Positions 1 through 5,945 of a stretch of 7,045 nucleotides of DNA are shown here, piece after piece. A program made the translations under genes and the position numbers. Positions within the stretch are counted from its first letter, which is position 1. Each line of letters starts with the position of its first letter. Source of the stretch: an uncultured Caulobacteraceae bacterium (lineage in GTDB: Bacteria > Pseudomonadota > Alphaproteobacteria > Caulobacterales > Caulobacteraceae). The notes under the pieces are model-generated. The model saw nothing but the letters and a program-made list of their open reading frames with translations, was not told the DNA's origin and made no database searches. The DNA is taken from the NCBI GenBank assembly GCA_903884915.1, contig CAISGS010000094.1, forward strand, positions 1-7,045. Direction: 5' to 3'.

Positions 1-101
1 AGATTGGCCTCGATCAGGCCCGCCTGCCGCGTCTTCAGTTGCCGCGCCTTGATGCGCCCATAGGAACGCAAAGGCCCGTGAGGTTTTTGGCCAATGGACA
101 T
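1..101 (-). CDS. trmB: tRNA (guanine-N7-)-methyltransferase, N-terminal fragment (3' end outside window)
   Basis: Only the first 33 codons are visible. Reading leftward from the ATG at 99-101 gives MSIGQKPHGPLRSYGRIKAR followed by QLKTRQAGLIEANL, which matches the N-terminal stretch typical of TrmB (a short polar leader, then a GRxK-x-R-x-L-x-x-x-Q pattern). TrmB uses S-adenosylmethionine to methylate N7 of G46 in the variable loop of tRNAs; the Rossmann methyltransferase core lies outside the window. The gene begins 17 bp after the metK stop, with an AAGGGG Shine-Dalgarno-like stretch at 106-111 just upstream, so it is probably co-transcribed with metK. Placing a SAM-using tRNA methyltransferase behind SAM synthetase is a recurrent alphaproteobacterial order. 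The call rests on a short fragment plus that synteny, so it is good but not certain. Confidence 0.8.
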   Translation of the reverse strand, partial: MSIGQKPHGPLRSYGRIKARQLKTRQAGLIEAN

Positions 102-118
102 AGCGCCCCTTAGCCTGA

Positions 119-1315
119 TTAGGCCAGACCGCTCAAGTCCTTGACCAGATCGGTGCGCTCCCAGCTGAAGCCGCCTTCATTGTCCGGCTCGCGGCCAAAG
201 TGGCCATAGGCTGCGGTGCGGGCATAGATCGGACGATTGAGCTGCAGGTGCTCGCGGATGGCGCGAGGGGTCGCGCCGCCGACCAGTTCGGGCAGGACCT
301 TCTCCAGCAGGGCTGGATCGACGCGGCCCGTATCATGCAGGTCGACATAGAAGGACAGGGGCTGAGCCACGCCGATGGCGTAGGAGATCTGGATCGTGCA
401 CTTGTCGGCCAGACCTGCGGCGACAACATTCTTGGCCAGATAACGGCAAAGATAGGCCGCCGAACGGTCCACCTTCGTCGGATCCTTGCCCGAAAAGGCA
501 CCTCCGCCGTGGGGTGAGGCGCCGCCGTAGGTGTCGACAATGATCTTGCGGCCCGTCAGGCCGGCATCCCCATCGGGGCCACCGATCTCAAAACGGCCGG
601 TTGGGTTGACGTGCCACTTGGTCTTGCGGGTCACCAGACCCTCAGGGAATATCGACAGGACATGCGGCTTGATCAGGTCAAGGACGCGCTTAGAGGTCGC
701 GATCTTGCCGTCGATGCGCTTCTTGTGCTGGTGGGACACCACGATCTGCAGGACCTGCGTCGGCTTGCCGTTCTCATAGAGCAGGGTCACTTGGCTCTTG
801 GCGTCGGGTTCGAGCTCTGACAGCTCGCCGGAGTGACGCAGCTGGGCCAAGCGATGTAGGATGTCATGGCTGTACTGGAGCGTCGCGGGCATGAGCTGCG
901 GTGTCTCATTGGTCGCATAGCCGAACATAATGCCCTGATCGCCCGCGCCCTCATCCTTGGTCGCCGAGGAATCAACGCCCTGCGCAATATGGGCTGATTG
1001 ACCATGCAGGTGACAGGCGAACTTGGCCTTTTCCCAATGGAAGCCCTTTTGCTCATAGCCAATATCCTTGATCGCCGCGCGAACCTTAGGCTCTAGACCG
1101 GCAATGATGGCCTTGGTCTTTTCCTTGGTCGAGGCGCGAACCTCACCGGCGAGAACGATACGGTTGGTGGTGACGAGGGTCTCGCACGCGACGCGGGCCT
1201 CTGGCTCTTCGCCGAGAAAGGCGTCAACAACTACATCAGAGATCCGATCGGCAACCTTATCCGGATGGCCCTCAGAAACGCTTTCGCTCGTGAAAATATA
1301 AGATGCACGGCTCAC
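119..1315 (-). CDS. metK: S-adenosylmethionine synthetase (methionine adenosyltransferase)
   Basis: This cytosolic enzyme makes S-adenosylmethionine from methionine and ATP, releasing phosphate and pyrophosphate; it normally works as a tetramer needing Mg2+ and K+. The product is 398 residues from the chosen start, close to the family's usual 380-420. Family hallmarks are visible: the N-terminal [18 protein letters not shown] block (about residues 10-27) with the ATP-binding His17, signature 1 [12 protein letters not shown] near residues 123-134, and the glycine-rich signature 2 GGGAFSGKD near residues 270-278, followed by [11 protein letters not shown]. The frame stays open upstream to an ATG at 1402, but the extra 29 residues match nothing in the family. 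The GTG at 1313-1315 has an AAGGAG Shine-Dalgarno at 8 nt and puts the conserved N-terminus in place, so I chose GTG. The gene follows a 137 bp leader with its own likely promoter and operator, and precedes trmB by 17 bp. The enzyme call is very secure. Confidence 0.98.
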   Translation of the reverse strand: MSRASYIFTSESVSEGHPDKVADRISDVVVDAFLGEEPEARVACETLVTTNRIVLAGEVRASTKEKTKAIIAGLEPKVRAAIKDIGYEQKGFHWEKAKFACHLHGQSAHIAQGVDSSATKDEGAGDQGIMFGYATNETPQLMPATLQYSHDILHRLAQLRHSGELSELEPDAKSQVTLLYENGKPTQVLQIVVSHQHKKRIDGKIATSKRVLDLIKPHVLSIFPEGLVTRKTKWHVNPTGRFEIGGPDGDAGLTGRKIIVDTYGGASPHGGGAFSGKDPTKVDRSAAYLCRYLAKNVVAAGLADKCTIQISYAIGVAQPLSFYVDLHDTGRVDPALLEKVLPELVGGATPRAIREHLQLNRPIYARTAAYGHFGREPDNEGGFSWERTDLVKDLSGLA

Positions 1316-1323
1316 AGGGCACA

Positions 1324-1329
1324 CTCCTT
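1324..1329 (-). promoter_or_regulatory. Shine-Dalgarno site that fixes the metK start
   Basis: On the minus strand this reads AAGGAG, with eight bases between it and the GTG at 1313-1315. It is the strongest Shine-Dalgarno match I found in the window. It argues that translation starts at GTG rather than at the upstream in-frame ATG at 1402, whose codon overlaps the proposed -10 element. Confidence 0.85.
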
Positions 1330-1350
1330 GCAGGAAAGTCTTTATCGGAT

Positions 1351-1391
1351 AGGCGAGGATGATTGAGGATGCGCTTCGCCTCACGCACCCC
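1351..1391 (-). other. metK leader with hairpin / possible H-type pseudoknot
   Basis: In the predicted 5' untranslated RNA, GGGGUGCG (1384-1391) can pair with CGCAUCCU (1366-1373) to make an 8 bp stem with two G-U wobbles and a 10-nt loop. Six loop bases, AGGCGA (1376-1381), are exactly complementary to UCGCCU (1351-1356) downstream of the stem, which is the topology of an H-type pseudoknot. The fold would end about 21 nt before the Shine-Dalgarno. SAM-sensing RNAs in alphaproteobacteria (SAM-II, SAM/SAH) are also small pseudoknots near methionine genes, but I do not recognise the conserved core of either class here. The pairing is seen in the sequence; any regulatory role is inference. Confidence 0.3.
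1355..1371 (-). repeat. Short tandem direct repeat in the metK leader
   Basis: Two identical 7 bp copies, CATCCTC on the minus strand, lie at 1365-1371 and 1355-1361, separated by three bases. Both copies can pair with the GGGGUG side of the leader hairpin, so they could form alternative structures. The repeat is short enough that chance is a fair explanation. Confidence 0.4.
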
Positions 1392-1401
1392 TTAAGCGCC
1401 A

Positions 1402-1430
1402 ATCATATAAAGATATGTTTATATCTGCAA
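1402..1430 (-). promoter_or_regulatory. Putative sigma-70-type promoter of metK
   Basis: On the minus strand a TTGCAG element (1425-1430; its first three bases match the TTGACA -35 consensus) is followed by a 17-base spacer and TATGAT (1402-1407; five of six matches to the -10 consensus TATAAT). The predicted transcription start is near 1393-1396, giving a leader of roughly 80 nt before the metK GTG. The -35 is weak, which suits a regulated promoter, and a palindrome fills the spacer. The site was found by eye. Confidence 0.6.
1405..1424. promoter_or_regulatory. Palindromic operator inside the metK promoter (SahR-like motif)
   Basis: The plus strand reads ATATAAAGATATGTTTATAT, a 20 bp inverted repeat in which nine of ten base pairs match (the exception is the pair 1412/1417). 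It fills the 17-base spacer and overlaps half of the -10 element, so a protein bound here should block RNA polymerase. From memory, the ArsR-family S-adenosylhomocysteine-responsive regulator SahR uses a site of the ATATAAAGATATCTTTATAT type before metK, ahcY and met genes in proteobacteria; this site differs from that form at one base. No SahR gene lies in the window. The palindrome is seen directly, while the regulator's identity is inferred. Confidence 0.6.
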
Positions 1431-1452
1431 GTCAGGTCTTTTGGTTGCACGT

Positions 1453-1920
1453 CTAGTCGTGAGGATCCCTATCCAGATCGACCACACCAGAGGGGTCGCC
1501 CATGGCCCGAACCAGCTCTAGCAACCGCCGCCGCAGTCGCCCCCTTGGGACCTTTGGAAACAATATCGCCAGTTCCAGCCCTTCGGGTGTCATCAGAAAC
1601 TCATGCACAAACTGGTCGGAACCAGATTCAGCAAAGCCAAATTTCTGCGGTTCCGTCGGATCACTGAGACCCTCAAAGAAATAGGCGACCGGTGTGGAGA
1701 GGGCTCTGGCAATTTCATAGAGTTTTGAGGCACTCACCCGATTGGCGCCCCTTTCGTATTTTTGAATCTGTTGAAAGGTCAGGCCAAGCTCTTCAGCTAG
1801 TTTTTCCTGACTAATGCCAAGAAGCTTGCGGCGCATCCGAACTCTTGCGCCGACATGCAAGTCTACAGGATTAGGAAAACGTTCAATTTGTGCTGGCACG
1901 CCCATGGATGTCTGTTCCAT
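1453..1920 (-). CDS. XRE (Cro/CI) family transcriptional regulator, PhrR-like
   Basis: This is a 155-residue protein with one helix-turn-helix domain of the Cro/CI type at about residues 22-83: VGARVRMRRKLLGISQEKLA, then EELGLTFQQIQKYERGANRV, then the SASKLYEIARAL helix and the PVAYFFEGL end typical of this family. The C-terminal half (about 90-155) is hydrophilic apart from a leucine/arginine-rich helix at 113-140 and matches no domain I know; it may mediate dimerisation or sensing. The start ATG has a weak AAGG 10 nt upstream; Met6 is an alternative start. The 63 bp gap to lnt is AT-rich but shows no promoter I can defend. The gene sits where rhizobia carry phrR, a low-pH-induced regulator downstream of actA (lnt). 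Its base composition is lower in GC than its neighbours (28 of 60 bases at 1741-1800 versus 42 of 60 at 5461-5520). Targets are unknown; self-regulation or control of metK are possibilities only. Confidence 0.9.
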   Translation of the reverse strand: MEQTSMGVPAQIERFPNPVDLHVGARVRMRRKLLGISQEKLAEELGLTFQQIQKYERGANRVSASKLYEIARALSTPVAYFFEGLSDPTEPQKFGFAESGSDQFVHEFLMTPEGLELAILFPKVPRGRLRRRLLELVRAMGDPSGVVDLDRDPHD

Positions 1921-1983
1921 CTAGATTTAACCTTGGATCGCATTTTTGTTTACCATTAAGCGCGACCTGTCACGTGGTTTTAT

Positions 1984-3594
1984 CTAATTACGGCGCCTTG
2001 AGACCCACATAATAATCAATGCTATCAATAGCATGGCGGCGAAGGGTCCATCGCCAAGACGGCTATAGACGGTTGGGGCCAGAGCCTCCGGCAGGATCGA
2101 ATCAATGACCCCCTCGGCCCCCTGAACCAGGCTTTGGGTCGCGGATCGTCGGCCATAGCCATCGATCACGGCCGATATGCCGGTCGGCGTCGACCGCACC
2201 ATCGGTAGTCCCTCTTCGATGGCGCGGTAGCTGGCAATGTTCAAATGCTGCCAAGGGCCGCTGGTCTTACCGAACCAAGCATCGTTCGAGACGTTTAAGA
2301 TCCAAGCCGCGCGGCGGCCGGACAGGGTCGCCCCCTCTCGGGTAAAGCCCGGAAACAGGCTCTCGTAACAGATCAGGGGCTGGACCAGCGGCAAGCCGTC
2401 AAACTGGACGGGCTGCGGCCTTGGACCGGGCGTGAAATCATCCGGGGCATGGACCAAGCGCCGAATGCCCAGCCGCCCAAGAACCTCGCCTAGCGGCAGA
2501 TATTCTCCGAACGGTACCAGTCGGAACTTGTCATAGACGCCCGTCACCTTCAGGCCCTCACCCTCGCGGCGGACACCCAGCAGGCTGTTGTAATAGACCG
2601 GCCTGTCGAAGGTGCCTCCCAGTCGAAAGCCGCCCACCATCAAGACCTGACCGGGCTTGAGCGAGGCTGTGACGACATCGCGCGTCCAGCTGCCGGGCGC
2701 CAGATAGTCATCCAAGGCTGACGGAATGGCCCCCTCAGGCCAGATCACCACCGCTGGAACGGGGCCCTTGCTCGGACGGGCGGTTAGGGCGGTATATTTG
2801 GCCAAAATGTTGCGGAAATTTTCTGGCGTCCATTTGGCCGACTGAGGAATATTGGCCTGAACAACGCGCACCACCAGGCCGCTTGCCCGTGGGGGCAAGG
2901 CGCTGCCCAACCTAACCATGCCAAAGCCGTAAAGACCCGCCGTCAGGGCGACGGCGAGGCCCGCCAAAACTAACCCCTGTCGCCGTTGATCTTGGCGCAG
3001 CAGCAGGCCAAAGGATCCGGCGATCCACAGGGTTATAAAACTCAGCCCATAGGCCCCAACCACCGACGCCATCTGAGACGGCGCAGACCCCGCCCGCCAA
3101 GTCTCCCCCGGCAGATTCCACGCAAAGCCCGTCAGAACATGGCCGCGCAGCCACTCGACCACAGAAAAGACCAGCACAAAGGCTGAAATGCGAACCAGAG
3201 CTGAAGCCTGCCGTGGCACGACCCGCCGATAGGCCAGACCGGCAGCGCCCCAGAACAGGGCCAGCCCGCCCGACAGGGACAGGACCGCGATCGGGGCCAT
3301 CCAGCCATAGAGCTCGATCTCGACCAAAAAGGCTTCGCCGACCCACCAGGTACTGACAAAGAAATAGGCCAGACCGACCAGCCAGCCGCGCCAAAAGCCG
3401 CCTCTCAATCGATGGGGCGCGCCATTGTCCTGATCGATCAGGTGAAGCGCTAGACCATAGCCCAACAGTCCAGGCAAGATCCCGAAGGGGGGATGGGCCA
3501 GTGCCGCGCCCAATCCCGCCAATAGACAGCAAAGGGCCGCGCCCCACCCTCCCTGCGCCCAGCGCGCCACGACATCGAGGCGCTGTTGGATCAC
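1984..3594 (-). CDS. lnt: Apolipoprotein N-acyltransferase
   Basis: Lnt is an inner-membrane enzyme that transfers an acyl chain from a phospholipid to the N-terminal cysteine of diacylated apolipoproteins, the last step of lipoprotein maturation. The 536-residue product is slightly longer than the 512 of E. coli. The first 230 residues hold several hydrophobic segments (roughly 18-35, 40-53, 72-88, 97-120, 132-148, 177-198, 206-226), then a nitrilase-fold periplasmic domain at about 240-500 and a final membrane helix at 518-531 ending in SRRRN. The catalytic triad is intact: Glu287 in IWPEG, Lys356 in VYDKF and Cys409 in LICYE. Glu364 in PFGEY also lines up with the E. coli active-site glutamate, and NVSNDAWFG is present at 434-442. 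The GTG start overlaps the corC stop by 4 bp (GTGA), implying coupled translation. In rhizobia the orthologue is known as actA for its role in acid tolerance. Confidence 0.97.
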   Translation of the reverse strand: MIQQRLDVVARWAQGGWGAALCCLLAGLGAALAHPPFGILPGLLGYGLALHLIDQDNGAPHRLRGGFWRGWLVGLAYFFVSTWWVGEAFLVEIELYGWMAPIAVLSLSGGLALFWGAAGLAYRRVVPRQASALVRISAFVLVFSVVEWLRGHVLTGFAWNLPGETWRAGSAPSQMASVVGAYGLSFITLWIAGSFGLLLRQDQRRQGLVLAGLAVALTAGLYGFGMVRLGSALPPRASGLVVRVVQANIPQSAKWTPENFRNILAKYTALTARPSKGPVPAVVIWPEGAIPSALDDYLAPGSWTRDVVTASLKPGQVLMVGGFRLGGTFDRPVYYNSLLGVRREGEGLKVTGVYDKFRLVPFGEYLPLGEVLGRLGIRRLVHAPDDFTPGPRPQPVQFDGLPLVQPLICYESLFPGFTREGATLSGRRAAWILNVSNDAWFGKTSGPWQHLNIASYRAIEEGLPMVRSTPTGISAVIDGYGRRSATQSLVQGAEGVIDSILPEALAPTVYSRLGDGPFAAMLLIALIIMWVSRRRN

Positions 3595-4505
3595 GGGGCC
3601 TCTGTGGCCGCTGGCGTGGCGCTTCTCATTCGCAGGCGTTTAACCCGGCGCGGGTCCGCATCGGTAATTTCGAACTCGAAGCCCGACGGATGAGCGATGA
3701 CCTCGCCGCGCTGCGGCACCCGTCCGGCAAGGGCGCTGACCAGCCCCCCGACCGTGTCGATCTCTTCTTCGTAATCGGCCAGCATCAGCTCAGCATCGGC
3801 CATAGCCTCGAGCTCTTCCAGCGGCGCGCGGGCATCACATTCATAGATGCCGCCAGCGCGCGCAACGATAGAGGCCTGATGGGCATCGTCATGCTCATCA
3901 TCAATCTCACCGACAACAGCCTCGACAAGGTCTTCCAAGGTGACAATGCCGTCGGTGCCACCAAACTCATCAATGACCAGCGCCATATGGATGCGCGTCG
4001 CCTGCATCTTGACCAGCAGGTCCGCCGCCCTCATCGAGGCGGGGACATAGAGCACTTCACGGCGAAGACGGTGCAGGACCGGCTCGCTCTGAGCCGGGCG
4101 CTTGGCCTCATCGGCGAGCAGTTTGAACACATCCTTGACGTGGACAATGCCGACCGGATCATCGAGATTGTCGCGATAGATCGGCATGCGCGAATGGCCC
4201 GCCTCGATGAAGGTCGACAGAACCTCTTCAAAGGGCGCGGAAATATCGATGGCAACAATGTCAGCGCGCGGGGTCATGACATCATCGACGCGCAGGGTCT
4301 TAAAGGCCTCGGCCTGATCGACAATATCGACGGCCCCATCGGCTGTAGCCGCACCGGTTGAGGCCGCTGGGGTTGCGTCCTTACCCTTCCGGCCCCATCC
4401 CAGCGCAGCGAACAGTCCGCGATCACTGCGCCGACGTCGAGCGACCGGCTTTGGAGTGCCGTTGGTTGAGGGGGTCTTAGAACTGGGATCGTCAGGACTG
4501 GACAT
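3591..4505 (-). CDS. corC: CorC/YbeX (HlyC/CorC) family CBS-domain protein
   Basis: This 304-residue protein has two CBS domains: about residues 72-127 ([14 protein letters not shown] to [13 protein letters not shown]) and 143-200 ([20 protein letters not shown]). A CorC_HlyC transporter-associated domain follows at about 217-294 ([20 protein letters not shown]). The N-terminal 65 residues are polar and Pro/Ala/Arg-rich, and no membrane-spanning DUF21 module precedes the CBS pair, so this is the short soluble type like E. coli CorC/YbeX (292 residues). CBS pairs usually bind adenine nucleotides. The family has been linked to Mg2+/Co2+ efflux, and YbeX more recently to ribosome maintenance together with YbeY; its biochemical activity is not settled. 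The ATG overlaps the end of ybeY by 14 bp and has no good Shine-Dalgarno, so it is probably translated by coupling. The old annotation 'hemolysin' for this family should not be taken as evidence of toxicity. Confidence 0.95.
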   Translation of the reverse strand: MSSPDDPSSKTPSTNGTPKPVARRRRSDRGLFAALGWGRKGKDATPAASTGAATADGAVDIVDQAEAFKTLRVDDVMTPRADIVAIDISAPFEEVLSTFIEAGHSRMPIYRDNLDDPVGIVHVKDVFKLLADEAKRPAQSEPVLHRLRREVLYVPASMRAADLLVKMQATRIHMALVIDEFGGTDGIVTLEDLVEAVVGEIDDEHDDAHQASIVARAGGIYECDARAPLEELEAMADAELMLADYEEEIDTVGGLVSALAGRVPQRGEVIAHPSGFEFEITDADPRRVKRLRMRSATPAATEAP

Positions 4506-4995
4506 GGTCTTGCGCGAGCGCTCCGTAGGGGTCCGTCACACCAAGGCCAGCCAGAAGGGTGCGTTCTAGCCCCTCCATCAACTCAGCCTCAGCGTCGGTT
4601 TCGTGATCATAGCCTAAAAGATGTAAGGTCCCATGCACCGTTAGATGACAAAGATGATCGGCAAGGCTCTTACCCTGCTCACCGGCCTCGCGCACGCAGA
4701 CCCCGAGCGCCAAGGCGATGTCGCCCAGATGACCTTCGAGATTTTGCGGGGCAGGAAAGGATAGGACATTGGTGGGCTTATCTTGCCCCCGGAACCGGCC
4801 GTTCAAGGCTTGAACCGCCTCATTATCGGTCAGCATCACGACCACCGCGCTGCCCGCAAGATCGGTCAGGCGCTCCGCCGACAAGGCCGCTTGAGCGGCC
4901 CTGCCGATCAGGGCTTGGGTCTCGTCCTCGGTCAAAGACAGGGCGGGCAACCAAGCCTCGTCGTCAATCTCCACCTCAATAGCGAGAGGATCCAT
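4492..4995 (-). CDS. ybeY: Endoribonuclease YbeY (rRNA maturation factor)
   Basis: YbeY is a single-domain zinc metalloprotein of the UPF0054 family that acts in 16S rRNA 3'-end maturation and late-stage ribosome quality control. The product is 167 residues (E. coli 155). The family signature HGTLHLLGYDH is complete, giving zinc ligands His121, His125 and His131. The conserved central block LNGRFRGQDKPTNVLSFP (residues 64-81) carries the invariant Arg69, and GDI follows at 91-93. The ATG at 4993-4995 lies 2 bp after the phoH stop and lacks a strong Shine-Dalgarno, so translation probably depends on ribosomes finishing phoH; its own end overlaps corC by 14 bp. This is the canonical ybeZ-ybeY-ybeX order. 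All key residues are present and I see nothing anomalous. Confidence 0.97.
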   Translation of the reverse strand: MDPLAIEVEIDDEAWLPALSLTEDETQALIGRAAQAALSAERLTDLAGSAVVVMLTDNEAVQALNGRFRGQDKPTNVLSFPAPQNLEGHLGDIALALGVCVREAGEQGKSLADHLCHLTVHGTLHLLGYDHETDAEAELMEGLERTLLAGLGVTDPYGALAQDHVQS

Positions 4996-4997
4996 CG

Positions 4998-5945
4998 CTA
5001 GGTCCGGTTACTGTCGGCGTCATAGGCCCGCACAATGCGCTCCACCAAGGGATGGCGCACCACGTCCTCGGCTGAAAAGCGCGAAATGCCAACGCCCTTG
5101 ACGCCGTCCAGCAGACCCACCGCATGGGACAGGCCAGAATCTCTGGGATTGAGCAGATCGACCTGTGAGGGATCGCCAGTAACCACCATCCGCGCGCCCT
5201 CACCCAAACGGGTCAGGACCATCTTCATCTGCAGGCGCGAGGCGTTCTGGGCCTCATCGACAATGACGAAGGCATGGCTCAGGGTGCGGCCGCGCATGAA
5301 GGCGATGGGGGCAACCTCGATCTCGCCCTTTTCACGACGACGGCGAAGCTGTTCGGCCCCCAAAAGATCGGTCAGAGCCTCCCAGACCGGGGCCATATAG
5401 GGGTCAACCTTCTCGGTCAGATCGCCCGGCAAAAAGCCCAGACGTTCGCCCGCCTCGACCGCAGGGCGGGTCACGACCAGACGGTCCACCTCGCCGCGCA
5501 GCAACATATTGGCCCCGTGCGCCACCGCCAGATAGGTCTTGCCGGTTCCGGCAGGGCCGACGCCAAAGACCAGCTCATATCGGCTCAGCATCTCCAGATA
5601 GTTGGCTTGAGCCGCCGTCTTGGCTGCCACCACACCGCGCTTGCCCATCGGCATGGACCGGGCAGCACCGGGCTTATCGCCAGAGCGCACCGCCCCAATA
5701 GCCATGCGGACATCCGATTCGGCCACTTCAGCACCCGAGCGGGCACGGTCAGCCAGACTATCAATCACCGCCTTGGCCCCGGTCAGGCTCTTGGCCGCAC
5801 CGCGCAGGGCCAGACCCCCGCCGGGCGTCTCGATCAGTACCGAAAAGGCATTTTCGATCAGGGCAACATGGCGGGCATTGGCCCCGCAAATGGCGGCCTG
5901 AATGGGCTCAGGCAGGGCGATGAACTCGTCAATGACGCGGCTCAA
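4998..5945 (-). CDS. phoH: PhoH-like (YbeZ-type) P-loop ATPase
   Basis: This is a 315-residue cytosolic P-loop NTPase of the PhoH family, related to the helicase-like domain of superfamily I. It is the YbeZ type that partners with YbeY; an RNA-linked ATPase role is likely, but its exact substrate is unproven. The N-terminal 100 residues form a small domain (a KH-like fold is usual in this family). The ATPase domain follows, with Walker A GPAGTGKT at 130-137, the family block [10 protein letters not shown] at 166-175, Walker B VIVDEAQN at 227-234 and a TGDPSQVDL sensor-like motif at 257-265. The best start is an unusual TTG at 5943-5945 that overlaps the miaB stop by 4 bp (TTGA) and has AAGAGG 7 nt upstream. 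No ATG or GTG precedes it close by in this frame, and starting later would trim the conserved N-terminus. The phosphate-starvation role in the name comes from E. coli PhoH and need not apply here. Confidence 0.95.
   Translation of the reverse strand: MSRVIDEFIALPEPIQAAICGANARHVALIENAFSVLIETPGGGLALRGAAKSLTGAKAVIDSLADRARSGAEVAESDVRMAIGAVRSGDKPGAARSMPMGKRGVVAAKTAAQANYLEMLSRYELVFGVGPAGTGKTYLAVAHGANMLLRGEVDRLVVTRPAVEAGERLGFLPGDLTEKVDPYMAPVWEALTDLLGAEQLRRRREKGEIEVAPIAFMRGRTLSHAFVIVDEAQNASRLQMKMVLTRLGEGARMVVTGDPSQVDLLNPRDSGLSHAVGLLDGVKGVGISRFSAEDVVRHPLVERIVRAYDADSNRT

Noticed and set aside
1316..1402. A known SAM-II or SAM/SAH riboswitch in the metK leader
   Set aside because: A pseudoknot-like pairing is possible, but I could not find the conserved core sequence of either class, so I report only the pairing and do not assign a class.
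1431..1452. Intrinsic terminator after the XRE gene
   Set aside because: Only a weak 5 bp TGCAA/TTGCA pairing with a long loop and no T-run is present, so I cannot support a terminator.
1921..1983. Promoter, CtrA site or E-box-like operator upstream of the XRE gene
   Set aside because: The region has a 6 bp CACGTG palindrome at 1971-1976 and TTAA fragments, but no -35/-10 pair with correct spacing and no full TTAA-N7-TTAA site; all are short enough to be chance.
2912..3547. Minus-strand frame (211 codons) inside lnt in another reading frame
   Set aside because: The lnt frame here contains the expected membrane helices; the alternative frame has no family resemblance.
3501..4361. Long plus-strand open frame (286 codons) opposite corC and the start of lnt
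   Set aside because: The minus strand carries complete, recognisable CorC and Lnt domains here, and the plus-strand translation matches no family; such frames are common opposite GC-rich genes.
3591..4505. Hemolysin gene
   Set aside because: The HlyC/CorC family name is historical; the CBS plus CorC_HlyC architecture and the ybeY-lnt context indicate the housekeeping CorC/YbeX protein.
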